From Cyanobacterium sp. HL-69 (lineage in GTDB: Bacteria > Cyanobacteriota > Cyanobacteriia > Cyanobacteriales > Cyanobacteriaceae), in the NCBI GenBank assembly GCA_002813895.1, contig CP024912.1, forward strand, positions 1,612,001 to 1,676,000: a stretch of DNA of 64,000 nt. The letters run 5' to 3'. Of this stretch, positions 38,209 to 47,125 are shown in pieces. The notes beneath the pieces were generated by a model. The model had not been told where the DNA came from. It ran no database searches and saw nothing but the letters and a program-made list of their open reading frames with translations. The position numbers and the translations under genes were made by a program. The stretch's first letter is position 1. Every line of letters begins with the position of its first letter.

Positions 38209-39618
38209 ATGATGGACAAAAACAATCTCCCTTTTACCAGCGCCCACAAGTTAGAAAAACTAATCCGTAAAAAAGAAATATCACCCCTCGAATTAACGGA
38301 ATTATACTTGCAACGTATTGATGATATGGATGCCCAATGGGGTAGCTTCGCCCATGTTGCCCACGATAGCGCCATCAAAGATGCCCATGTGAAAACAGAA
38401 ATTTTAGGCAACACCAAAGACACCCAAGAATTACCTACCTTTTTCGGGATTCCCACCGCCATCAAAGATTTATACTCCGTAAAAGGAATGCCCACCGCCT
38501 ATGGTAACGGTTTTATAAAAGATAATATTGCCGATTTTGACAGTGGTATTGTCACCAAAATTAAAGAAGCAGGGATGATTATTTTAGGCAAAACAGCCAC
38601 CTCAGAATTAGGCTCATTACCCTACATTGAGTCTCCTAGTGTCCCCCCTTGTCGCAACCCTTACAACCCCAAATACACCGCAGGAGGCTCTAGTGGAGGG
38701 GCAGCAGCAGCCGTAGCAGGGGGCTTAATTCCTGTAGTACATGGGTCAGACGGTGGTGGTTCAGTGCGTGGTCCTGCTTTTTGTTGTGGTTTGGTGGGTT
38801 TAAAGCCTTCTCGGGGCAGAATTTCTAGCGCCCCTGTGGGAGATTATTTAGCAGGAATGGCAACCCAAGGTTGTTTGAGTCGTAGCGTCATGGATTCGGC
38901 TATGTTACTAGATATTTTATCGGGTTATGTGATGGGAGATCCCTATTGGTTAGACAATCCCTCCGAAGGTTTTGCTTCTTTGGTTACAAAAAATCCACCT
39001 TCTCTCAAAATTGCTTTTGCTACGGAGATATTACCTTTTGGGAAGGCTGATGATTGTTTACAAAAACAGGTAAAGGATGCGGTAGATATTTTTGCCGATA
39101 TGGGACATAAATTAACGGAAGGTTGTCCAGATTTTTCTAGTATCGTTGAGCCTTTCAAAGTCATTTGGCAAGGAAGTATGGTACAGGGCGATTTCCCTGA
39201 TGCCATTCTTAGCCCCATGAATCTTTGGCTAAGGAAAACCGCCCCTAGTTTGAGAGAGTATTTAAATGCTGTCCATCAAATACAGGTGATTTCCCGTCAA
39301 ATAGTGGCTTTTTTTGCTGATTTTGATGTGTTGATTTTACCTACTTATCTTCAACCGCCTATTAAAGTCGGCGAGTGGGCGAGTCTATCATCTGAAGTTA
39401 CTTTAGATCATATCATTAATTGGATTGCACCTTGTCCACCCTTTAATGCTACGGGACAACCGGCGATCGCCCTTCCCACAGGATTTACAGACTCAGGCTT
39501 ACCCATCGGCATCCAAATTGTCGGCAAACCTAAAGATGAAACAACTATTCTTCAATTAGCCTATCAACTAGAGCAAATTAAACAATGGCAAAAACATCGT
39601 CCTTCTAGCATAGACTAG
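38209..39618 (+). CDS. Amidase (amidase signature family)
   Basis: 469 residues. The Ser-Ser-Lys catalytic triad is visible: the Lys in FFGIPTAIKDLYSVKGMPTAYG, and the Gly/Ser-rich signature YTAGGSSGGAAAAVAGGLIPVVHGSDGGGSVRGPAFCCGLVGLKPSRGRIS, which carries both Ser residues. GQPAIALPTGFTDSGLPIGIQIVG near the C-terminus completes the family. It hydrolyses an amide bond; the GatA branch acts on Gln/Asn mischarged tRNA, but no gatB/gatC is adjacent and the sequence also resembles 6-aminohexanoate-type or indoleacetamide-type amidases, so substrate is unknown. Two adjacent Met codons (38209, 38212) are possible starts; no clear Shine-Dalgarno. Confidence 0.9.
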   Translation: MMDKNNLPFTSAHKLEKLIRKKEISPLELTELYLQRIDDMDAQWGSFAHVAHDSAIKDAHVKTEILGNTKDTQELPTFFGIPTAIKDLYSVKGMPTAYGNGFIKDNIADFDSGIVTKIKEAGMIILGKTATSELGSLPYIESPSVPPCRNPYNPKYTAGGSSGGAAAAVAGGLIPVVHGSDGGGSVRGPAFCCGLVGLKPSRGRISSAPVGDYLAGMATQGCLSRSVMDSAMLLDILSGYVMGDPYWLDNPSEGFASLVTKNPPSLKIAFATEILPFGKADDCLQKQVKDAVDIFADMGHKLTEGCPDFSSIVEPFKVIWQGSMVQGDFPDAILSPMNLWLRKTAPSLREYLNAVHQIQVISRQIVAFFADFDVLILPTYLQPPIKVGEWASLSSEVTLDHIINWIAPCPPFNATGQPAIALPTGFTDSGLPIGIQIVGKPKDETTILQLAYQLEQIKQWQKHRPSSID

Positions 39619-39664
39619 CATTGAATAATCGGTGTGATCTGACACTTCCCCATGAAAAGAAACT

Positions 39665-41422
39665 CTAATGGTTTCTAAGACTAATTAAATCAATTAGTTG
39701 GTCAAAAGCAATGGGACGACTAAATAAATAACCCTGAAAAATATCACAATCATTATTAGCTAAAAAGTTTAATTCTCCGGGGGTTTCTACCCCTTCTGCC
39801 ACTACTTTTAAATTTAATTGGTGTGCCATTTGAATCAAACATCTAACAATACTGGCATTTTTATAATTGCCATCAATATTTTTTATAAAATCTCTATCAA
39901 TCTTTAAAGTATCAAAATTAAAATGTTGTAAATAACCAAGAGAAGAATAGCCTTTCCCAAAGTCATCGATCGCAATTTTTAATCCAGCAGATTTAAGTTT
40001 GTTTAATTTTTTTACTGCCAAAGAAGGATTTTTGATTAATAAACTTTCCGTTAATTCTATTTCTAAAAACTGAGGGTTAAAATAGTGATCAGCTAATATT
40101 TTAAATATTTTTTGTTCTAGTAGATTATCATTAAATTGACGGGGAGAAAAATTTACAGAAACCTGCATTTGTTGACCACATCTTTTTTCCAAAAGTTTAA
40201 AATCTTCACAGGCTTTATTTAACACCCATTCCCCAATACTATCAATTAAACCAATTTGTTCGGCAATGGGAATAAAAACAGCAGGGGAAATGTTATTATG
40301 TCCTGGATCATTCCATCGTAAAAGAGCTTCAATACCGATTATTTTGTTAGTTTTAAGGTTTACTTTTGGTTGATAAAAAACTTCAAATTCTTCATTGGCT
40401 AAAGCATCATGTAATTTTGTTTCTATGGCTACTTCATTTTTATTATTAGTATGAAATGCGGGAGAATAGACTTCGTATTGATTTAATCCTACAGTTTTAT
40501 TCTCAGTAACAACAGCTTTCGCATTATTTAATAACTCATTAATTGTGTCTCCCTGAATAGGATAAAAACTGATACCAATATTAAAATCAATATAAATTTT
40601 TTGTTTTTTATAAATCAGAGGAGGAGTAATGTTTTTTAATAAATCTTCTGCTAAATCAATGGCACTTTGACGATGTCTAATAGGTTCAGTAATTAAACAA
40701 AATTCATAGTGTTCTAATTTTGCAATGATTATGTCATCTCCTAGATTCGCTTTTAACCTTTTGACCACTGCTTTAAATAAGGAATTAGAAACATCAATAC
40801 CTAATTCATCTCGAATTAAATTAAAACGGCTAAAGTCAAGATAAAAAATAGGAATTAAAGATGGTATTGTTTCTTCGTTATTGTCGGCACTTGCATTTAT
40901 TTGTTGATAAAAAACTTCTAAAATGGCGTTGAAGTTTTCTACTAAGGATAGCTGATTTGGTAATTGAGTTAAACTATCGTACTTACTAACAGCGTTTAAC
41001 TTTTCTTGTTGTTTTAATAACTGTAATTCTTTATCAACAATTTGTTGATGTTTATTGAGGGCTATACTAATGTTGCTTTCTAAAACTTCTATTTTGTAAG
41101 GTTTGGCAATGAATCCATAGGGGGAAGTTTTGACGGCTCTTTTAATGGTATTTTGATCTGTATAAGCGGTAAGGTAGATGATTGGAATGGAATTGGAAGT
41201 TTTTTTGGCTATTTCTTCTGCAAGGATAATGCCATCATCATTTTTTATTTTAATGTCCATCAGAACTAAGTCTGGCTTACTTTTATAAATACCGTGTAGG
41301 GCATCTTTTCTATTGTCGGCTAATCCTACTACTCTATAACCTATGGTTTCTAAGTCTAATTTTAGGCTTTCTGCCGCGATCGCCTCGTCTTCTACTATAA
41401 ATATAGTAATGGGATTAGTCAT
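39665..41422 (-). CDS. Response regulator with degenerate GGDEF and intact EAL domains
   Basis: 585 residues in three parts. A receiver domain (1-125) has acidic residues EDE and phospho-acceptor D56 in LVLMDIKIK. A coiled linker leads to a GGDEF-like domain (about 145-320) whose signature reads KLEHYEF instead of GGDEF, so diguanylate cyclase activity is unlikely. The EAL domain (about 335-580) keeps EALLRW, the Asn-containing VSVNFSPRQF, IELTES, IDDFGKGYSSLGYL, KIDRDFIKNI and VAEGVET, all expected of an active c-di-GMP phosphodiesterase. Likely role: lowering c-di-GMP in response to a histidine kinase, which is not encoded nearby. Single gene, convergent with the amidase. Confidence 0.93.
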   Translation of the reverse strand: MTNPITIFIVEDEAIAAESLKLDLETIGYRVVGLADNRKDALHGIYKSKPDLVLMDIKIKNDDGIILAEEIAKKTSNSIPIIYLTAYTDQNTIKRAVKTSPYGFIAKPYKIEVLESNISIALNKHQQIVDKELQLLKQQEKLNAVSKYDSLTQLPNQLSLVENFNAILEVFYQQINASADNNEETIPSLIPIFYLDFSRFNLIRDELGIDVSNSLFKAVVKRLKANLGDDIIIAKLEHYEFCLITEPIRHRQSAIDLAEDLLKNITPPLIYKKQKIYIDFNIGISFYPIQGDTINELLNNAKAVVTENKTVGLNQYEVYSPAFHTNNKNEVAIETKLHDALANEEFEVFYQPKVNLKTNKIIGIEALLRWNDPGHNNISPAVFIPIAEQIGLIDSIGEWVLNKACEDFKLLEKRCGQQMQVSVNFSPRQFNDNLLEQKIFKILADHYFNPQFLEIELTESLLIKNPSLAVKKLNKLKSAGLKIAIDDFGKGYSSLGYLQHFNFDTLKIDRDFIKNIDGNYKNASIVRCLIQMAHQLNLKVVAEGVETPGELNFLANNDCDIFQGYLFSRPIAFDQLIDLISLRNH

Positions 41423-42017
41423 AATATTTTTTTGTAAAGAGAGAGGTTAATGATTTTTTATTTTATCTTGAATTCCTCGATTTTAATCAAGTAAAATTTT
41501 CACCTTCGTAAGGATGTGTTTAACTCACTTTGAAGGAAACGTATAAATAATAAACTATTTTTACTTACTCTTGATTATAGTTGATGGAAAAGATTAATTA
41601 CTATGATAAGTGCAATAAACTCCATTTAATTTAAGTATGGTTGATTACCGAAATTTTGAATTATTGGTCTTACAATAATACTTAATAATTGGGAGATAAA
41701 AGATTTAAATATTTTTTTCAAATAAAACCCATAATTTTTTTGACTATGGTATTTATTTTGCAAATAATTGTCGTTAAGGCACTTTTTTCATATTAAAAGT
41801 TTACGCTAACTAATAATATTTTGCAATAAAAATAGAAGGGTTTAAATTAGATAGAGGGGAGATAAAGAAAAATTATTAAATTTTTAACGATGTTGGAGTG
41901 ATTGGGCGTTAAAAGTAATGATTACGACATGAACCGAAACTCAATTACTTTTTGTTCTTTTTGATTTCTCGGTGCAGATAAGATTTTACAAGGGGTTAAA
42001 ACCCCTTGCCTCGTCAA
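41423..42017. other. 595-base intergenic region, no gene seen
   Basis: AT-rich; short frames are closed by stops. It ends in the palindrome CAAGGGGTTAAAACCCCTTG (41989-42008), just past the stop of the cobalamin operon. The promoter of the REC-GGDEF-EAL gene lies at the left. Confidence 0.6.
41989..42008. repeat. CAAGGGG palindrome, perfect copy
   Basis: CAAGGGGTTAAAACCCCTTG, a 20-nt near-perfect palindrome followed by CC, same family as 60167-60186 and 63038-63057. Placed to act as the terminator of the riboswitch operon, though without a T run. Confidence 0.8.
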
Positions 42018-42614
42018 TTATTTCATTTTCCCTTTGGGGCTAAATTTAAGTTTTTGAACGATTAAAAGGTTATGTAATGCCACTAATCCGACAGTCCATA
42101 AAGCATTAACATAAAATACCTGCCAAAGTACAGATACATTAAAACCGTGTAAATCTCCTAACACCACTCCCCCTAGCCAAATCATGGCTTGATAGGCGAT
42201 GAAACCGATGACCAAGGTTAAACCGATAGCAGAGATATATTGACGGAAGTTTTTGCTTTGTCTGTCAAATTGAAACAAACCGAAGGCAGCGGCAAGTAGT
42301 CCGCCCAATAAGATGACAACACCCCAAGCGAAGGTACTAAAATCGAGAGGATAATCTCTCATGGTAAAGCCAATTACTTGGTTTACAAACCACATTAATA
42401 AGATGGTGGTAATGGCTTTTGATTTTGATAAATTAGTAGATGCGATCGCACCGAAACCCACTAAAGGTAAGGCACAGGTAAACACCACATTACTAAAACT
42501 ACCCAAAGCAAGGAGAGCAAAAAACCAAGTACGGCTATTATTCACCGTCATTTGACAACTTGCCCAATTAATCTTGTCTGAATCATTGGGAAATCTGGAA
42601 ACTGAAATAGTCAT
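42018..42614 (-). CDS. Membrane protein of the cobalamin-riboswitch operon, function unknown
   Basis: 198 residues with about five or six hydrophobic helices (around 30-50, 52-70, 78-100, 106-125, 140-158, 165-185). A conserved-looking segment FTCALPLVGFGAIAST begins helix two and carries one of only two Cys residues. This is the last gene of a three-gene unit behind a cobalamin riboswitch, after a TonB receptor and a 2Fe-2S protein. A role in passing corrinoid or cobalt through the inner membrane is a reasonable inference. I cannot assign it to a named transporter family: size and the Cys-containing helix recall the BtuM type, but I could not confirm this. Start ATG 42614. Confidence 0.75.
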   Translation of the reverse strand: MTISVSRFPNDSDKINWASCQMTVNNSRTWFFALLALGSFSNVVFTCALPLVGFGAIASTNLSKSKAITTILLMWFVNQVIGFTMRDYPLDFSTFAWGVVILLGGLLAAAFGLFQFDRQSKNFRQYISAIGLTLVIGFIAYQAMIWLGGVVLGDLHGFNVSVLWQVFYVNALWTVGLVALHNLLIVQKLKFSPKGKMK

Positions 42615-42657
42615 GGAAATACCTCATTAAATAAAATTTGTAACGGTAACCAAATCC

Positions 42658-43533
42658 CTAAGAAGGAATAGGGGGATAAAGATGATCAGTAATTTTTTCA
42701 CCTCCGACAATATGCTTGTGAACAATATCTTTTGCCACCTCTGGTGTCACCCTTGTGTACCAAGTTTTATCCCCAGAGTAGAAAACCACAGGCCCCATTT
42801 TGCAAACCTCCAAACAACCCGAACTTTTTACCTTAATATCAAGCCCTGCTTTTTCCACTTCCCCTTGCAAAGCATCAAAAATCGGTTGCCAATCGTAAAA
42901 AGGATTACAACGCCCCGAGCGACACACAGATAAATAGGGCTTTTTGAGAGGATTACAATCGTAGGGAATAGGTTTTTTACCCAAAACATAAATCTCCCGT
43001 AACTCTTCATAAAGACTGAGTTTTGTTAAATTAGGCTTATGCTCAGGCAATAAATTCTCGTCTTCATCCACAAAAGGATTAGGCAGAAAAATATTCATCA
43101 TCCTTTCCCCTGCCCCATTCCAAAACTGAATACCCCAACTACGGGGCTGGTTTTTTTCATTAAAACGACGATAAAAAGAAGCTCTACTAACTACCCTCTG
43201 CTGTCGTAACGATAAGGGCGTTTTCTCATCCGGGCCTCCCCCATGTTCTTCTAAACAAAGGTGTAAGTGCCAAGCATCGGTTACCACCGTCAGATAACCA
43301 TCATAGATAACACACACCTTGGGAGGTTTAGTTAATTCTAATTCTAAGACACTACCTTCTACCACATGACCCACTTGGGTTTCTTGCCAATGTTCTTGAA
43401 ACAAGGTGTATAGTAAACAACCGAGGGTATCCACATCACAGGGAATATCTTCATATTCCATCAAGCCCCCTGTAACGAGATTTTCTGTAGTTAACTTATT
43501 TAGAGATTTAACCCAAGGATTAAATTCGCCCAT
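42658..43533 (-). CDS. Protein with C-terminal thioredoxin-like 2Fe-2S ferredoxin domain
   Basis: 291 residues. The C-terminal ~95 residues hold four Cys in the thioredoxin-like ferredoxin pattern: YLSVCRSGRCNPF and later SSGCLEVCKMGPVVFY, then WYTRVTPEVAKDIVHKHIVGGE. The N-terminal ~190 residues form a domain I do not recognise; it has VCVIYDGYLTVVTDAWHLHLCLEEHGG and an Arg-rich RQQRVVSRASFYRRF stretch. The gene starts nine bases after the TonB receptor stop and is 43 bases before the membrane-protein gene, so it is under the same cobalamin riboswitch. A redox step in corrinoid handling (for example reduction or dealkylation) is inferred from context only. Confidence 0.82.
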   Translation of the reverse strand: MGEFNPWVKSLNKLTTENLVTGGLMEYEDIPCDVDTLGCLLYTLFQEHWQETQVGHVVEGSVLELELTKPPKVCVIYDGYLTVVTDAWHLHLCLEEHGGGPDEKTPLSLRQQRVVSRASFYRRFNEKNQPRSWGIQFWNGAGERMMNIFLPNPFVDEDENLLPEHKPNLTKLSLYEELREIYVLGKKPIPYDCNPLKKPYLSVCRSGRCNPFYDWQPIFDALQGEVEKAGLDIKVKSSGCLEVCKMGPVVFYSGDKTWYTRVTPEVAKDIVHKHIVGGEKITDHLYPPIPS

Positions 43534-43542
43534 AATTGACTC

Positions 43543-45630
43543 CTAAAATGTTGCATTCACCCCGACTCGGAAATTTCTACCGAGAGCGGGAAAACCGGGG
43601 AATTGTTCATATTGTTTATCAAATATATTATCTATTCCCCCTGTTAAGTTAACATTATCAGAGAGAGGAATGCGGGTTTTAAAATCTACGGTGGTGTATC
43701 CTGGCAAAGAATCGGTATTGGAGTTATTGATAAAGTAACCGCCCAAACTTTTGAGAATCAGAGCAAGATAAATGTCTTTTTCGTAAGCAATACCAAGGTT
43801 AAAACTATTTGCCCCCCTGAAGCCTAGCTCATTTCCTTCGATGGAGGGGTTAACATCTTCTATGATGCGAGGATCATTTAAAGTATAGTTGGCAAAAGCA
43901 AAAAAGTTGGGGGCAACCTGAACATTTAGGTCAGCTTCTATGCCTGTGCTTTTGATTTCACCGATATTGGTGTAGGTGCTAGGGTTGCCAAACTCGAAGT
44001 TAATGAGGTTATCAATGCGATTACTAAAAAAGGTTAATCTTAATAGCCCGATGTCTCCCAATTGTTGATCGACACCAATATCAAAACTATTGCCCCTTTC
44101 GGGTTTTAGCTCAGGATTCCCGACAATATTAAATGCTCCTAAACCTTCTAGGTTAACAATTTGGGGAGATCTAAAACTTCTACCATAGTTTGCCCTGACG
44201 GTGGTGGTGGGGGTAATGTGGTATCTTGCCCCGATGCTAGGGGAGGTAAAAGAGCCATTTACAAGGCTATTAAAGTCTTGTCGGAGTCCTAGATTAAGGT
44301 TAAATTCGGGGCTAAAATCGACGTTATAACTGGCAAAAAGGGCTTGTTGGCTAATGCTACCGTCATAGTTGAGGGTGGTGATGCCACTGTTGCTACTAAA
44401 GGTGTTGTTTTCTGCTTGGGTGTTACGAAAATCGTAGCCGTAGGTAATGTTTTGGTTGGGGGTTAGTTGCCAGTTGTGTTGAACTTGTAACCCTAATGCT
44501 CGGCGGTTAATGTCATCTCTCCCAGCAGAAAAACCATCGGGGTTCTCAAATTTGTAGTCGAGAAAATCTCCAAAAATTCTGGTGGTAAGGAGGGAGTCGT
44601 CTCCTTCTCCTAGTTTTGATTCTAGGGTTAAATCAAGGAAGAGTTCGTCGGTATTTTGTCGGGCGAGGGGAGTAAGGTTGTTGAAAGGGGCTTCGGGTAC
44701 AGCGATTCCCCCTGCGACTCCAAATTCTTTGTTGAGGTAAAGGGCGCTGAAGGTGAGCTTGTTGCGATCGCCCAGATTTCCTGCTAATTTCAAATTGAAG
44801 TTATTGTAAAGTACATCGGCGTTTTCTCTTTGGGATTCAAGCCCGATGCGATCGATACGGAAGGGGAAGTTATTATCAGATTGGGTTCTGGTGTATCCCA
44901 CCGCCCAACTAACACCATTCGTTTCCCCACGACTCTGAATGGCTTGTTCATTTAAACCAAAACTACCCACATTAGCCCTGACAGTTACTTGAGGAGTTTC
45001 CCCCGCACCGCTACGGGTAACAATGTTGATAACACCTCCAAGGGCATCAGAGCCATAAAGGGTAGAGCCGCCTCCTGGTAAGAGTTCGATTCTTTCAATG
45101 TTATCGGTGGTGAAGCTAGATAAATCAAAACCCCCAAAACGACCAACATCATTAATGGGTCTGCCATCGAGTAATATCAATACTTGAGAGGTACTAGCAC
45201 CCCGAATAATTTGGGTACTTTGCGCCCCTAATTGCCCTCCTGTGGTGCCATCACTCAGAACCCCAGGCAAGTATTTTAGGGCTTCTTGCACTGTCCTAGC
45301 CCCCTGAGCCTCTATCTGTTGCCTATCGATGACATATACGGGGCGACTAGAATCCCTGACGGTGGCTTCCCTTCTGAAGGGGGCAAACACTGGTTGATTA
45401 AGGATTTTATCGGTTATGATAATAAAAATTTCCTGTTCTTCTTCGGGAGTTAGATTATTTTCTACCTCTTGCTCTTCTTCTGACTGAGTTAAACTATTTT
45501 CTATTTGTGGCTCTTCTTCGGGTTGAGCGGACAAGGGAACACCATTATCAAACAGGACAGTTGCCACTAATAAAGGCAATGCCCAAACTAGACTTTTGCT
45601 TTGCAAAAGCCACCAATATTTATTCTTCAT
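43543..45630 (-). CDS. btuB: TonB-dependent outer-membrane receptor, BtuB-like
   Basis: 695 residues. Signal peptide (about 1-35, LVWALPLLVATVLFDNGVPLSAQ) and a Glu/Gln-rich linker. The plug domain follows with VIDRQQIEAQGARTVQEALKYLPGV, QIIRGASTSQVLILLDGRPIN and IERIELLPGGGSTLYGSDALGGVINIV, then a beta-barrel ending in FRVGVNATF with a terminal Phe. The cobalamin riboswitch directly upstream makes corrinoid the most likely ligand (BtuB role). A strict TonB box is not obvious. It heads the operon with the 2Fe-2S protein and membrane protein and lies divergent from exbB-exbD, which would supply the energy. Confidence 0.9.
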   Translation of the reverse strand: MKNKYWWLLQSKSLVWALPLLVATVLFDNGVPLSAQPEEEPQIENSLTQSEEEQEVENNLTPEEEQEIFIIITDKILNQPVFAPFRREATVRDSSRPVYVIDRQQIEAQGARTVQEALKYLPGVLSDGTTGGQLGAQSTQIIRGASTSQVLILLDGRPINDVGRFGGFDLSSFTTDNIERIELLPGGGSTLYGSDALGGVINIVTRSGAGETPQVTVRANVGSFGLNEQAIQSRGETNGVSWAVGYTRTQSDNNFPFRIDRIGLESQRENADVLYNNFNLKLAGNLGDRNKLTFSALYLNKEFGVAGGIAVPEAPFNNLTPLARQNTDELFLDLTLESKLGEGDDSLLTTRIFGDFLDYKFENPDGFSAGRDDINRRALGLQVQHNWQLTPNQNITYGYDFRNTQAENNTFSSNSGITTLNYDGSISQQALFASYNVDFSPEFNLNLGLRQDFNSLVNGSFTSPSIGARYHITPTTTVRANYGRSFRSPQIVNLEGLGAFNIVGNPELKPERGNSFDIGVDQQLGDIGLLRLTFFSNRIDNLINFEFGNPSTYTNIGEIKSTGIEADLNVQVAPNFFAFANYTLNDPRIIEDVNPSIEGNELGFRGANSFNLGIAYEKDIYLALILKSLGGYFINNSNTDSLPGYTTVDFKTRIPLSDNVNLTGGIDNIFDKQYEQFPGFPALGRNFRVGVNATF

Positions 45631-45671
45631 CCATACCTCGCAGATGATATTTGATTATGTAGATTTATTTT

Positions 45672-45832
45672 GGTGGGCATCCTGACTCAAAGACTTGATA
45701 TGTCTTATTTACAGTTGCGGGACAGTGCTGGATTTTCACCAATCTTTCCCCGTTACCTCTAATGGCTGACCCCCATTAGAACCAAAAGTTTATGTGATAG
45801 CCTACTAATGTATCGCACCAGGTGGCTTTTGT
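45672..45832 (-). promoter_or_regulatory. Cobalamin riboswitch
   Basis: On the minus strand the leader begins with GCCACCTGGTGCG, has GGTAACGGGGAAAGATTGGT, then AAAATCCAGCACTGTCCCGC followed by AACTGTAA, and closes with AGTCAGGATGCCCACC. These are the conserved elements of the cobalamin (B12-box) class in the right order. It ends about 42 bases before the TonB-receptor start. Known behaviour: adenosylcobalamin binding lowers expression of the downstream genes. Confidence 0.95.
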
Positions 45833-45944
45833 CAAACTGAGCTCCATCAATTTTATTGCTAAAGATTATACATAACTTTACTATTTTGTTATATTATATT
45901 TTTGAGTTTAATTAATAACTATTTGCAATTAGTGTGGTGATTAA

Positions 45945-46578
45945 ATGTTTTTTGATGATTTGTTGAGTATGGGAGGGGTGGTCGCCATTCCCTTATTGAT
46001 TTTTTCTTTGATTACGGTGGCTTTGATGGTGGAGCGGTTCTGGTTTTGGACTAGAATTAAGTCAAGAGAGAAGCCTTTGATTCGAGAGGTTTTGAAAATT
46101 TATCGTTCTGATTGTGTAACGGCGATCGCCCGTTTGCGCAAAAATATAGATCTACCTATGGCGAGAATCTTTCTGGAGGCTTTAGAATTAGAAGGGGCCG
46201 ATTCCACAGAGTTTCGCCTTGCCCTAGAAACCGCAACCCAAGCGGAATTACCTTTATTAAAAAGATTTAATACTTTCTTTCAAACCGTTATCACCGTTGC
46301 CCCCTTATTAGGATTATTAGGTACTATCTTGGGTTTAATCGAATCCTTTGCATCCCTTGATTTGGGTAATGCAGGAGGGACAAATACCGCAGGGGTGACA
46401 GGGGGGATTAGTGAAGCGCTTGTGTCCACCGTAATGGGGTTGGTAGTGGCGATCGCAACTTTGATATTTGCCAATGTTTTTCGTTCTTTTTATCTACGCC
46501 AAATTGCTTTGATACAGGAATATGGTGGACAGTTAGAGCTTTTGTATCGTCGTTTATATGAAAAAGGAAATAAGTCTT
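45945..46578 (+). CDS. exbB: ExbB/MotA/TolQ proton channel protein (runs on to 46592)
   Basis: 215 residues; the stop codon lies at 46590-46592 and overlaps the start of exbD by 14 bases. Three membrane helices: about 12-32, 110-135 and 160-182. The family segment TVITVAPLLGLLGTILGLIESFASL and the Gly-rich GGISEALVSTVMGLVVAIATLIFAN are present. With ExbD it converts proton-motive force into work at TonB-dependent receptors. It is divergent from the cobalamin riboswitch operon, so pairing with that receptor is likely. tonB itself is not in the window. Confidence 0.93.
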
Positions 46579-46977
46579 ATGCGAATACCTGAAGAAAATG
46601 ATGTGCAGGGAGAAATTAATATTGTGCCGATGATTGACGCTATTTTCTCTATTTTGGCGTTTTTCATCATCTCCAGTTTATCCCTGATTCGCTCCCAAGG
46701 ATTACCAGTAAATCTGCCTTCTGCCCAAACTTCTCAACCAAATCAGCAGGAGGAAATCAATATCACCATCCAAGAAGACGGTAGCACTTTCCTTGATGGA
46801 CAACCTATTTTAGTGGATGATGTGCGATCGCAAGTTAGTAATTTAATGGGAGAAAATCAACAAGCCATGGTAATTATCAATGCTGATGAAAAAGTATCCC
46901 ACGGGGTTGTGGTATCAGTAATGGATCAACTTAGACAGGTACAAGGAGCTACCTTGGCGATCGCCACTAAAGATTAA
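46579..46977 (+). CDS. exbD: ExbD/TolR proton channel protein
   Basis: 132 residues from the ATG at 46579, giving MRIPEENDVQGEINIVPMID, the usual cyanobacterial ExbD start; AAGGA at 46564-46568 precedes it. An ATG 21 bases upstream is also in frame but less family-like. One membrane helix (about 17-39) carries the essential Asp in VPMIDAIFSILAFFIISS. The periplasmic domain follows (QEEINITIQEDGSTFLDGQPILVDDVRSQV). It overlaps exbB, showing translational coupling. Confidence 0.93.
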   Translation: MRIPEENDVQGEINIVPMIDAIFSILAFFIISSLSLIRSQGLPVNLPSAQTSQPNQQEEINITIQEDGSTFLDGQPILVDDVRSQVSNLMGENQQAMVIINADEKVSHGVVVSVMDQLRQVQGATLAIATKD

Positions 46978-47125
46978 TAATACTTATTAGGCTTTTTCTT
47001 GCTAACTCAAATTCCCCGTAAATGTTGAAAGTAAAAGGTATTTAGTTTATTTAAAAAACTTATTCAATTTTAGGGTGGCTTTATTCTAAACTTAAAAAAA
47101 TGTTCCCTTTAAAGCCTATCAGCCT

